Source: a virus. Taken from it: DNA of 22,996 bases. The DNA is taken from IMG/VR virus record IMGVR_UViG_3300034101_002100, positions 1-22,996 of that record. One strand, given 5' to 3'. The notes under the pieces were generated by a model, which was given only the letters and a program-made list of their open reading frames with translations, was not told where the DNA came from and did not search any database. A program made the translations under genes and the position numbers. This document shows positions 6,968-13,405 of this stretch, one piece after another (the first letter of the stretch is position 1; every line of letters starts with the position of its first letter).

Positions 6968-6996
6968 ATAATAATATCTTTGTCAGTGTAAGTCAA
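6968..6996 (-). promoter_or_regulatory. Sigma70-type promoter, TTGACT - 17 nt - TATTAT
   Basis: On the minus strand TTGACT (6996-6991) and TATTAT (6973-6968) are separated by exactly 17 nt, the ideal spacing. Only 6 nt separate the -10 from the ATG at 6961, so the predicted +1 is the A of the start codon. The -35 overlaps the end of the UvsW gene (stop at 6993). It would start the 6961-3015 gene run. Confidence 0.65.
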
Positions 6997-8438
6997 CTCT
7001 GCCATTCGGTTTTTTCTATACTAAATGGGTAGTTTGCTTCTTTATAAAATTGTTTACGTTTAGTTAAGTGTCGTTTGGCGAATTTACAAGTTGATGTTAT
7101 GTCCCAGATTTGGACGAAGTCTTTGTCTTCAGCTTTTCTAATACCTCGCCCAATTGATTGTATAACCCTTGTAAAGCTTTTTCCGGACTCCACAAGAACC
7201 AAATTAAAAATCCTAGGGATATTAATACCCACAGCGGCCACACCGTAAGTCGCCACAGCAACCTTGTCATCAGTAATCGCAAATTCGTCGTACTCATCTT
7301 TTCTTGCCTTTGATTTAGTAGCTCCCGATACAAAAACTGCATTTTTTATTTTACTGGTTAATTTCTTACCCGGATCTACACGGTCAACCAGTACTAGGGT
7401 ATTTCCCGTTTCAGAAATCTTGTTAATAAGATTAGCAATATAGTCTAATCGATCGTCTGTCTCTAACAAATATCTTAGTTCTTGTTGATAATCTTTATAT
7501 TCGACATAGTCGACCATTTGTATTACATTCACGTGACAGTTACTTAGATGTCCTTGTTCTTGTAATTCGCTGGCACTAAGTTGCCCTATTACTGGACCAA
7601 TGCAACAGTTCAATGCTTGATATGCATAATCTTCTTTGGGAACTGTGCCGGTTAATCCCCAGCGAATAGGCACACGAGCAAAGATGGTGGTCAACATAGA
7701 CTTCAATGCATCTGCTTTGGCACTGTGAGCTTCGTCTACCATAACACAAACAACATTCTCGATAAAGTCGTGTATAGTCACATCTGCTTCATAGTTCTTT
7801 GTATTCTTCACTAAAGCATTCAAACTTTGCCATGTGCAGATTGTGTGTTGTTTAGTATATTCTTTGCGATCTCCAAACAATACACCAACGTCTAATCCCA
7901 TGGTTTTGTAGTCTGTTTCTGTTTGTGTAACAAGACTTTTAGAAGGAACAATAACAATGCTTCGACCCAAATGTTGCACACTTGCAGACAGTGCCGCGGT
8001 CATAATAGTTTTACCAGCGCCTGTGGCCACTTCCTGAATACACTGCGGATTCTTTAAAAAGCGATTGATAATTTCAACTTGATAATCGCGCAGTATAATA
8101 GGTTCATTGTTGGGCCATTGTTTGTGAGAGAAACTATCTTCGACCACTTGCCCGAGTTCTAATGTAGTACTGTATTCTCGGACATCATCTACATCAATAT
8201 CGTAACCCCGTTCTTCTAAGTAAGGAAGAATATCAGGCAATAAATTAATGTAGGTTGTCCCGCCCAAATTAAAATAAGGCACTCTACCGTCCCAACGCCC
8301 TAATCGGACCGCAGGCAAATACTTTGCTCCGGGTATTTCGTATTTGAACTTTTCCACTAATCGTTTTCGATCAGCGAGTTCAAGCCCTTCGATCTTTACA
8401 TTAACTTCGTCTCGAATAATTAATTTTGCTTGATTCAT
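6993..8438 (-). CDS. uvsW: UvsW-like SF2 helicase
   Basis: This 481-aa protein is an ATP-dependent superfamily-2 helicase of the T4 UvsW type. That enzyme unwinds branched DNA and R-loops, acts in recombination-dependent replication and repair, and shuts off origin-dependent initiation. The N-terminal ~100 residues carry the small UvsW DNA-binding domain (KYEIPGAKYLPAVRLGRWDG, then NLGGTTYINLLPDIL). Motifs follow in order: Q-like 'LRDYQ' (116-120), Walker A ATGAGKT (138-144), DEAH box VDEAHSA (234-240), motif III GLTGT (261-265) and motif VI QSIGRGIRK (427-435). Length is close to T4 UvsW (503 aa). The start overlaps the upstream HARP-like gene by ATGA (8435-8438). It is the clearest T4-like marker in the window. 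Confidence 0.95.
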   Translation of the reverse strand: MNQAKLIIRDEVNVKIEGLELADRKRLVEKFKYEIPGAKYLPAVRLGRWDGRVPYFNLGGTTYINLLPDILPYLEERGYDIDVDDVREYSTTLELGQVVEDSFSHKQWPNNEPIILRDYQVEIINRFLKNPQCIQEVATGAGKTIMTAALSASVQHLGRSIVIVPSKSLVTQTETDYKTMGLDVGVLFGDRKEYTKQHTICTWQSLNALVKNTKNYEADVTIHDFIENVVCVMVDEAHSAKADALKSMLTTIFARVPIRWGLTGTVPKEDYAYQALNCCIGPVIGQLSASELQEQGHLSNCHVNVIQMVDYVEYKDYQQELRYLLETDDRLDYIANLINKISETGNTLVLVDRVDPGKKLTSKIKNAVFVSGATKSKARKDEYDEFAITDDKVAVATYGVAAVGINIPRIFNLVLVESGKSFTRVIQSIGRGIRKAEDKDFVQIWDITSTCKFAKRHLTKRKQFYKEANYPFSIEKTEWQS

Positions 8439-9478
8439 TCTAGAATTATAATTTTTTCAGCATTAGAAACCCAACTTTGTTTTTTACTACCTATCATTAG
8501 GCTGGTGGTAGTTACTAGTAACTTGGGACATACTTCGGGTCCCATTCCTCGATTCAAATAGATAATGTCTTCAGTATTGGATTTTGGTAACCCAGTTTCG
8601 TAAACATGAATGGGCAATCTATTTACCTTTCGTGCATATTCTAAAACTTGCTCCATAGAAATTTTTTCTTTGTTGCAAGTAGTTTTTCGATTTATCAAAA
8701 ATCTACGATCATGTCCGTAATCTAATTTGTCGATCTGCTCCATTAAAGTTTCATCTACATCAAAGCCCAGCACTGCACTGACATCAATTAATTTTAATAG
8801 GTTGTTCATGGTAACGCCGCCGATATTCTCTAAGTAATCTAACAAACTAGATTCAGCATTTTCCAAGATCAATTGATTGTCTACTAACTTAAGGCAAATT
8901 TCATAACCACTGTTTTCCACAGATAACATCTTTTCGTACAGTGCTGTAACAGATTCGTGAACGGAAAAATCATTTGAAGGACAAATAGTCATGATCCAAT
9001 TTAAGTTGTATTCAGTCATGCCCAATATCCACATCTTTTTGTCATAATCGAATTTAACAGATCCTTCGCCTTGTCTTGCCTGTTTTTTCAACAAGTCGAT
9101 TAACTTAGTATCATATGGAAATTTAACCACAAATTGATTATCGTCGATGTATACAGATTTCGATCTATCAACAACTCGTATACCTAATCTGAATGATTCA
9201 AGTTTTTCAGGGACAATGACCGGAGTGCTTAAACCTGCTAATTGCCTTCTGTACTTGTCTACAAGTTTTATTGCCAATGCACTTTGTTTATCTGTATAAG
9301 GATTATTTAACTCGCTGGTTTGCGAGGACAAACTATCAATAATAGATACATCATATCTTGCCAAGTTTATAGGAACTGGGACATGGTTAAATATTCCGAA
9401 AATTTTACCGTCGATGCTGCGCCGGCCACCGATAAACTCTATGTAATCTTCAACATAATTAAAAGTGGGCTGCTTCAT
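8435..9478 (-). CDS. HARP-like protein coupled to UvsW
   Basis: This is a 347-aa protein of uncertain function. Residues about 57-82 contain 'NPYTDKQSALAIKLVDKYRRQ', a segment type seen in phage replication and helicase proteins. Residues about 108-162 (VYIDDNQFVVKFPYDTKLID, then KFDYDKKMWILGMTEYNLNW) follow the pattern of the HARP domain: 'F.V.FPY...LI...', then 'YD...K.W.....Y..L'. HARP domains in SMARCAL1-type annealing helicases bind branched DNA next to an SF2 motor. Here the motor could be the adjacent UvsW, whose gene overlaps this stop by ATGA. No ATPase motif is present. The ATG at 9478 lies 6 nt after a perfect -10 hexamer with no Shine-Dalgarno. The HARP assignment is inference from a short pattern. 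Confidence 0.6.
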   Translation of the reverse strand: MKQPTFNYVEDYIEFIGGRRSIDGKIFGIFNHVPVPINLARYDVSIIDSLSSQTSELNNPYTDKQSALAIKLVDKYRRQLAGLSTPVIVPEKLESFRLGIRVVDRSKSVYIDDNQFVVKFPYDTKLIDLLKKQARQGEGSVKFDYDKKMWILGMTEYNLNWIMTICPSNDFSVHESVTALYEKMLSVENSGYEICLKLVDNQLILENAESSLLDYLENIGGVTMNNLLKLIDVSAVLGFDVDETLMEQIDKLDYGHDRRFLINRKTTCNKEKISMEQVLEYARKVNRLPIHVYETGLPKSNTEDIIYLNRGMGPEVCPKLLVTTTSLMIGSKKQSWVSNAEKIIILE

Positions 9479-9497
9479 ATTGCTATTATAGCAATAT
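9477..9497. promoter_or_regulatory. 9-bp-arm palindrome across -10 box and start codon
   Basis: Arms ATATTGCTA (9477-9485) and TAGCAATAT (9489-9497) are perfect inverted repeats with a 3-nt centre. The palindrome spans the TATAAT box and the first two bases of the ATG at 9478. It could be an operator for a dimeric repressor, or an RNA hairpin if transcription begins further upstream. Confidence 0.45.
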
Positions 9498-9513
9498 TTA
9501 ATTCACAAATCAA
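9485..9513 (-). promoter_or_regulatory. Sigma70-type promoter, TTGATT - 17 nt - TATAAT
   Basis: On the minus strand TTGATT (9513-9508) and a consensus TATAAT (9490-9485) are separated by 17 nt. A TG one base upstream of the hexamer (TTGCTATAAT) makes an extended -10. The ATG at 9478 follows after exactly 6 nt, so the predicted +1 is the start codon. It would drive the HARP-like protein and UvsW separately from heme oxygenase. Confidence 0.65.
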
Positions 9514-9525
9514 ATGTATTGATAG

Positions 9526-10053
9526 TCAGACATCGTATTCTTGCAGAATTCTAATAGCCCAATCAAACGCTAGATTAGCTTCATCTGCCATGCTGTCGTC
9601 CAGCTTTGATCTAATTGTGCTAATCAATTGATCCTTGTTTTCAAACTCAAATGCAATATGACTGCCAGGAATTAATCGTTTAATCATTTGGCCACCGTAG
9701 AGATCCCCCATATGCCAGACATATAAGTGAGCCATTATTTTGGCCGGATCTTTGTTAATGCTTAACAAATAATTGTGATAATCAACAGCAGCATTCTTAA
9801 AGGAATATTGTTTTTTATCAGCGTTCATAATATGATAGTCGTGAAATAACTTAAACGATCTACTTATGTCCGGCAAGTCTCTTAATAAGCCATTCATACC
9901 CGCAGCACCTTCTATGGTTTTGTAGAATAACATCTTCTGATAGGTGTAATCTATCCAATGATCCATGGGCAATGTTCCTGCAAATATAGCTCGCATGAAT
10001 TGTGTGGATTCGGCTTGTTTATGTTTTTCTGCGGTAAGTTCTTTGAGACTCAT
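9526..10053 (-). CDS. ho: Short heme oxygenase
   Basis: Heme oxygenase opens heme to biliverdin, Fe(II) and CO using reduced ferredoxin or a similar donor. This 175-aa version starts MSLKELTAEKHKQAESTQFM. His11 is the expected proximal heme ligand in the 'T.EKH...E' motif. The distal-helix glycine motif is present as GDLYGGQMI (116-124). It is shorter than cyanobacterial HO (about 235-240 aa) and ends soon after the distal helix region. The ATG at 10053 is preferred over a longer frame starting at 10107, because the extra residues would be translated from the intrinsic terminator. No bilin reductase gene (pcyA/pebS type) is in the window, so iron release, biliverdin signalling or chromophore supply are all possible. 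It sits alone between a terminator and the UvsW promoter. Confidence 0.9.
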   Translation of the reverse strand: MSLKELTAEKHKQAESTQFMRAIFAGTLPMDHWIDYTYQKMLFYKTIEGAAGMNGLLRDLPDISRSFKLFHDYHIMNADKKQYSFKNAAVDYHNYLLSINKDPAKIMAHLYVWHMGDLYGGQMIKRLIPGSHIAFEFENKDQLISTIRSKLDDSMADEANLAFDWAIRILQEYDV

Positions 10054-10058
10054 ATTCT

Positions 10059-10066
10059 TACTTATA
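10059..10066 (-). promoter_or_regulatory. Late-promoter-like octamer TATAAGTA before heme oxygenase
   Basis: Minus-strand TATAAGTA (10066-10059) matches the T4-type late motif TATAAATA at 7 of 8 positions and ends 5 nt before the ATG at 10053. That is the same unusual spacing as at the plus-strand gene (2653-2660). Because a terminator lies just upstream, heme oxygenase needs its own promoter, and this is the best candidate. A TTGACT further upstream is 14 nt from TATAAG, too close for a normal sigma70 pair. Confidence 0.35.
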
Positions 10067-10084
10067 AAGTAAAAACATAAAGTC

Positions 10085-10113
10085 AAAAAAAAGCCCTGCT
10101 TACGCAAGGCTTT
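10085..10113 (-). terminator. Rho-independent terminator with GNRA loop
   Basis: Minus-strand RNA would form a 10-bp stem (AAAGCCTTGC paired with GCAGGGCTTT, one G-U) closed by a GUAA tetraloop (10113-10090). It is followed directly by a further U5 tract (10089-10085). There is no U-tract on the other strand, so it acts only leftward. It ends the transcript covering the SPFH and 139-aa genes and insulates heme oxygenase. Confidence 0.9.
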
Positions 10114-10159
10114 AAAGAATCGCCACAGGAGCTAACTGATTAACAGGCGACCCGAAAAA

Positions 10160-10579
10160 TTAATATGCTTGATTATTTAATTTAACATTAGACAAGCCTG
10201 CAAGAATTTGAAATTGATCCCACGCTTGTTTTACTGCTACGTTATTGTCAAGATCTTCGCCAACTAACACAGTTTCTAACCAATAATAAGGCAATCGAGT
10301 CGGCCGAGCCCCGAACTTTCGCGGTTGGTGTAGCTTTCCTGCATTCCAAAGTTCTATACTAACTGTACGAAACTCTTCTTCGGTATGTTCACTGCCGCCC
10401 CATTCCATGTTAGTGTTAAAAAACGAGCCACCATGATATCCGGCCCAAATTCCTGACCATTGGTCATCGTCACGCGGATCAAAATCTGTGCGAGCAATAA
10501 TAACTAACACATCACCGATATCAACATTTCCTTCTACGATGTCTCGAACACAGCGACTATAACTTAGACCGATTTTCAT
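10160..10579 (-). CDS. Conserved hypothetical protein
   Basis: This 139-aa soluble protein starts MKIGLSYSRCVRDIVEGNVD. It shows 'DVLVIIARTDFDPRDDDQW' (about residues 23-41) and the aromatic/Gly segment 'WSGIWAGYHGGSFF' (41-54). A second half, 'TEEEFRTVSIELWNAGKLHQ', reads as helical. No catalytic signature is recognised. The pattern of an N-terminal strand, an acidic loop and a Trp-rich turn suggests a compact conserved phage protein. Its ATG begins one base after the SPFH stop and it is the last gene before the intrinsic terminator at 10113-10085, so it is co-transcribed with the SPFH gene. No function is proposed. Confidence 0.65.
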   Translation of the reverse strand: MKIGLSYSRCVRDIVEGNVDIGDVLVIIARTDFDPRDDDQWSGIWAGYHGGSFFNTNMEWGGSEHTEEEFRTVSIELWNAGKLHQPRKFGARPTRLPYYWLETVLVGEDLDNNVAVKQAWDQFQILAGLSNVKLNNQAY

Positions 10580-10580
10580 A

Positions 10581-11375
10581 TTATTTGGGCATCATCAAAG
10601 CATTGAAGTTAGCAGGAACTACGATAGTTTGAACTTTACCGTTCTTGATACCTTCGGAAATATTCAGAGCGGCCTGGGCATTCATAAACGCAATGCTACT
10701 GGCACTGTTATTAGCCAGTGCTGCCATTCGGCGTGCTTCTGCTTCAGCAGTTTTAACTTCCACTTCCTTTTGCTTGAGTTCGTTCTTACTACGAACCAAA
10801 TCGTTGGCAGACGCCACAACACTGTCGGCAGGCACAACATTACGAATCAGCACCTGACTGATACTAATACTACCGTCCAGTTTTTCTTCGGCAAGATTGC
10901 GAATAATTTCTTCTTTGATGAAGTTTTCCATTTCAGTACGATTGTCTGCCATATCCAACGCTTCGTACTTACGTGCGGCTTTATAGATAGCGTTACGGGC
11001 ATTTTGCACAATGTAGTTATACATCAAGTAAACATCGCCTTTGAACTCTGCATGGAAAGCACGATTCTTTTGGCTGTATAGTTCAGCCACTTGTTGACTG
11101 TTAATATTATAGACCACTACTGCATCAAAGTCTTTCATGGTACTATTGTCTTTGGCCACAGGAGTCATGTCGTTGAGTGCGACATTAACATCCTTGACTG
11201 GGAATGTAAGAACATCGCCAATCATAACCTGATTAAAAGAACCGGGCAGCAGTTCACCAGGTTGAACCTGTTTATCAAAACCAATACGAACACCGACCTC
11301 GCCGGTCTCAATACGAGTACAACCAGTGGCAAGAACTGCGGCGGCAATAAGACTCAAAGTAGCAAAACGTTTCAT
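10581..11375 (-). CDS. SPFH/prohibitin-like lipoprotein
   Basis: This 264-aa protein has an N-terminal export signal (MKRFATLSLIAAAVLATGC) with a lipobox-like LATGC, making Cys19 the likely lipidated residue. An SPFH/Band-7 domain follows (GEVGVRIGFDKQVQPGELLPG through VLIRNVVPADSVV, about residues 25-185). Next is an Ala/Glu/Lys-rich coiled coil (about 190-222, SKNELKQKEVEVKTAEAEAR) and a hydrophobic C-terminus. SPFH proteins form ring or scaffold assemblies at membranes and regulate membrane proteases such as FtsH or organise membrane domains. A phage copy might protect phage proteins, alter the host envelope or affect lysis timing. A clean Shine-Dalgarno (GGAG, 7 nt before ATG) lies inside the preceding 31-aa gene, whose stop overlaps the start (TAATG). 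Confidence 0.85.
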   Translation of the reverse strand: MKRFATLSLIAAAVLATGCTRIETGEVGVRIGFDKQVQPGELLPGSFNQVMIGDVLTFPVKDVNVALNDMTPVAKDNSTMKDFDAVVVYNINSQQVAELYSQKNRAFHAEFKGDVYLMYNYIVQNARNAIYKAARKYEALDMADNRTEMENFIKEEIIRNLAEEKLDGSISISQVLIRNVVPADSVVASANDLVRSKNELKQKEVEVKTAEAEARRMAALANNSASSIAFMNAQAALNISEGIKNGKVQTIVVPANFNALMMPK

Positions 11376-11470
11376 TAGATAACTCCATTAGTAAAAAAAA
11401 TGATTGTGATTGTCGCACCCAACATAATATATGCAAGTCGACCAAGAACTTCTAGTGCAATGTTATACAT
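11375..11470 (-). CDS. 31-aa membrane peptide coupled to SPFH gene
   Basis: This short frame runs from ATG 11470 to TAA 11375. It begins MYNIALEVLGRLAY and continues as one hydrophobic segment (about residues 13-31, YIMLGATITIIFFTNGVI). Its start is 2 nt after the stop of the 58-aa membrane protein, and its stop shares a base with the SPFH ATG. There is no own Shine-Dalgarno, so it would be translated by coupling. The exact fit between two genes supports it. Its size and position next to a membrane scaffold suggest a small SPFH partner, but this is inference. Confidence 0.5.
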   Translation of the reverse strand: MYNIALEVLGRLAYIMLGATITIIFFTNGVI

Positions 11471-11472
11471 AG

Positions 11473-11649
11473 TCAAAACAAAATATAGATCAGTGAAAGC
11501 AACATTGTTGAAATTAGTCCACACAGTATAGCAATTAACACAATTTTAGTCAACTGCCACCGCTCTTTTCCGGTAGCTATAGACCAAAGATAAATTAGTG
11601 CGCCAGCCAGAACCGATACAGTAAACCACACTTGTATAATTTTTATCAT
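11473..11649 (-). CDS. 58-aa two-TM membrane protein
   Basis: The frame from ATG 11649 to TGA 11473 encodes a 58-aa protein with two clear hydrophobic helices. The first is about residues 8-24 (WFTVSVLAGALIYLWSI) and the second about 36-58 (IVLIAILCGLISTMLLSLIY region). They are separated by a short charged loop, TGKERWQLTK. A purine-rich AAGGA lies 9 nt upstream, inside the end of the preceding gene. Spacings to its neighbours are -2 to +3 nt, typical of this operon. It could be a holin-like or envelope-modifying peptide, or an SPFH partner. No family is recognised. Confidence 0.65.
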   Translation of the reverse strand: MIKIIQVWFTVSVLAGALIYLWSIATGKERWQLTKIVLIAILCGLISTMLLSLIYILF

Positions 11650-11652
11650 TGT

Positions 11653-11838
11653 TCAGTTTCCTTGTTTAACACAGACAAATTTAACTTCTTTAGTAGTCCG
11701 TTTAGCAAGAGCCTCTGCCTGTTTGCCAGCAGCCTGGCAAACAGCCTCAGTGGCAAATCCCGGAACATTTGTCAGTGACATGCTGTCTTTGTCGGACATC
11801 ACACCTGCATGAACAAACAGAATCAATACCCAACTCAT
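11653..11838 (-). CDS. Small secreted/periplasmic protein (61 aa)
   Basis: The product starts MSWVLILFVHAGVMS, a short hydrophobic stretch that looks like a signal peptide or signal anchor. It is followed by a soluble part with two cysteines (Cys34 in EAVCQAAG and Cys56 in KFVCVKQ) that could form a disulphide in the periplasm. A strong Shine-Dalgarno AAGGA lies 6 nt before the ATG, just after the stop of the 131-aa gene. It lies within a run of small envelope-type proteins leading to the SPFH lipoprotein. The function is unknown. Confidence 0.65.
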   Translation of the reverse strand: MSWVLILFVHAGVMSDKDSMSLTNVPGFATEAVCQAAGKQAEALAKRTTKEVKFVCVKQGN

Positions 11839-11848
11839 ATTATATCCT

Positions 11849-12244
11849 TTACTTTATAAGTTTATTAACTTGGTCTTCAGTTTTATCTGACAGCGCGGCA
11901 AACATCTTACGTTTTTCCAGACGTTCGGCCTCTAGTCGTTGACGCTCACGCTCTTTGTCTTCGAACTTCTTGCGCTTTTTTTCATCAGTTAAACGCAACA
12001 TATAGTCATACTGTTGAGCTTTTGCCCACCCATTCAACCACACTTCTAGTTCACGAAAAGATCCAACAAAAAGTTCAGCGTCACGAGAATATATAGGCAA
12101 TTGATCTTCTGCCGGAAAGACTGCAACAAACTCAACATCACCTCGGCCCGTATAACCATGCTTAGGATTACCCAATCTAAAGCCAAGGTGTTTTGCCTGG
12201 GCTTCGATTCTTTGCAACCTAGTATAAGTTTCGTACCCACTCAT
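11849..12244 (-). CDS. Hypothetical protein with charged coiled-coil C-terminus
   Basis: This 131-aa protein has a small alpha/beta N-terminal half: 'IEAQAKHLGFRLGNPKHGY', then 'DVEFVAVFPAEDQLPIYSRD', then a helix 'FRELEVWLNGWAKAQQYDYM'. The C-terminal half is strongly charged and almost certainly a coiled coil (DEKKRKKFEDKERERQRLEA). It may be a scaffold, or bind nucleic acid or a partner protein. The Shine-Dalgarno AGGAG lies 7 nt before the ATG at 12244, inside a preceding tiny frame whose stop overlaps this start (TAATG). It is co-transcribed with the AAA+ ATPase gene upstream. No family is recognised. Confidence 0.65.
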   Translation of the reverse strand: MSGYETYTRLQRIEAQAKHLGFRLGNPKHGYTGRGDVEFVAVFPAEDQLPIYSRDAELFVGSFRELEVWLNGWAKAQQYDYMLRLTDEKKRKKFEDKERERQRLEAERLEKRKMFAALSDKTEDQVNKLIK

Positions 12245-12309
12245 TACATTACTCCTATTAGGAAAATGATTAAAGCAATAACAGGGTGGCCAAATAACAA
12301 GGCCATCAT
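12244..12309 (-). CDS. Possible 21-aa membrane microprotein
   Basis: A short hydrophobic frame between the AAA+ gene and the 131-aa gene reads MMALLFGHPVIALIIFLIGV plus a final Met. Its TAA overlaps the next ATG by one base, exactly as with the 31-aa peptide before SPFH. The frame is open further upstream to a TTG (about 40 aa), so the start is uncertain and no Shine-Dalgarno is seen. It may simply be a translated leader that couples the next gene. Confidence 0.3.
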   Translation of the reverse strand: MMALLFGHPVIALIIFLIGVM

Positions 12310-12347
12310 TGCCAAGATACTAGCAAAGAATGCCTTGTCATTGTCTA

Positions 12348-13376
12348 TTATGCTGCCTTCATGCAAGTAGTTGCTGCCATAGCCTTCCAACGAAGCGGAA
12401 AGCTCTTACGCAGATCCGCAATCTTCAGCGCCATACGCAGGCTCATTTCACGAAGCTTGCTCTTGTTAGAGTCCATGAACTCGAGAATCTCGTCACGGCC
12501 GATGTCGCCGAAATCGTAGTCTTGAAACAATGCGCCGTCAGTGGCAATCTGCTTGATACGCAGGAACTTGTCGCGCATGGTATCCAAGGTCAGATCCAAG
12601 TAGTGGCAGCGACTTTGCAGTGCATCCAAGTGATCCCGCAGCTTCTGCGACTTCATAGTGTCAAACTTCAAGTTGGTGATAAAAATCACACTTCCGTTGA
12701 AGTTGAATTGATCTGGCACACCTTCACGACGCAACATGTTGCTGTCAGCAAGCCAAGAAATTTTACGCTTCTTGCCACTGTCCAGCGCACCCTTGAGCAA
12801 GTTCAGTGCAACATCATCCAACAGAATGCTGTCGCAGTCATCAAACACAAGAACGCAATTGGGATCGCTGTACTTGTACAGAGTGCAATACAGACCCAAT
12901 GCAGTGGCGCTACCTTTAACAACTTCTGCACGAAGTTTCTTGCCAGCAATCTGGTCAAACAGGCAAGCTTTCTCCACAATAGTCTCAACACCGTAGCTCT
13001 TACCAACGCCTGGAGGGCCACTGACAATCATTGCACGAATGTCGCCATTGGTAGCAGCCTTGGTCATCTCGTCGAGGATATCAAAACGCTCACGGATACG
13101 AGCAATCACTTCTTCGTCAGTCTCAACGCTGACGGCTTCGCGCACTTCCATATCGTGCTGAACCATTTCGTTGCCAGTGACAAATTCGTAGGCCGCAACA
13201 CCGTCAACTTTGATACGGATAGTGTCGGGCATGTCAGGAAAATTGCCGCCGTTGCGAACAGTGACGTGCCCACCGCTGGCAGTTTTCTTGTACTGCTCAA
13301 CAAGCTCAAAAGTCATGCCGTTAACGGGCTTGTTACGATAAGTGCCTTTGCGGATAAGAACGGTTGCTTTGGACAT
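12348..13376 (-). CDS. AAA+ ATPase
   Basis: This 342-aa protein has an N-terminal non-catalytic domain (about 1-105) and an AAA+ core. Walker A is GPPGVGKS (120-127), Walker B is VLVFDDCDS (175-183), and sensor 1 is IFITN (231-235). A helical lid follows (DALQSRCHYLDLTLDTMRDK onward). AAA+ proteins with this layout act as remodelling machines or protein-complex loaders. The partner here could be the 222-aa protein encoded just upstream, because both genes carry nearly the same promoter and leader. Translation starts at ATG 13376, 5 nt after a strong GGAG. The C-terminus ends with a basic helical segment (LRKSFPLRWKAMAATTC). Substrate and process are not identifiable from sequence. Confidence 0.9.
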   Translation of the reverse strand: MSKATVLIRKGTYRNKPVNGMTFELVEQYKKTASGGHVTVRNGGNFPDMPDTIRIKVDGVAAYEFVTGNEMVQHDMEVREAVSVETDEEVIARIRERFDILDEMTKAATNGDIRAMIVSGPPGVGKSYGVETIVEKACLFDQIAGKKLRAEVVKGSATALGLYCTLYKYSDPNCVLVFDDCDSILLDDVALNLLKGALDSGKKRKISWLADSNMLRREGVPDQFNFNGSVIFITNLKFDTMKSQKLRDHLDALQSRCHYLDLTLDTMRDKFLRIKQIATDGALFQDYDFGDIGRDEILEFMDSNKSKLREMSLRMALKIADLRKSFPLRWKAMAATTCMKAA

Positions 13377-13380
13377 TTCA

Positions 13381-13386
13381 GCTCCT
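13381..13386 (-). promoter_or_regulatory. Strong ribosome-binding site of the AAA+ gene
   Basis: AGGAGC on the minus strand; its GGAG core ends 5 nt before the ATG at 13376. It decides the start and contrasts with the Shine-Dalgarno-less genes elsewhere in the window. Confidence 0.8.
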
Positions 13387-13405
13387 GTTTTGTTACTATT
13401 CCATT

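Noticed and set aside
7097-7342. 81-codon minus-strand frame inside the UvsW gene
   Set aside because: Out-of-frame shadow of helicase motifs V-VI.
10075-10083. TTGACT before heme oxygenase as a sigma70 -35
   Set aside because: It is 14 nt from the only -10-like TATAAG, too close for normal polymerase binding, and it begins inside the terminator U-run.
10054-10107. Longer N-terminus for heme oxygenase beginning MRKQGFFLTLCFYFISKN
   Set aside because: These codons lie over the terminator hairpin and U-run, and the family's natural N-terminus begins at MSLKELTAEKH.
10629-11378. Plus-strand frames opposite the SPFH gene
   Set aside because: Antisense shadows with no motif, promoter or ribosome-binding site.
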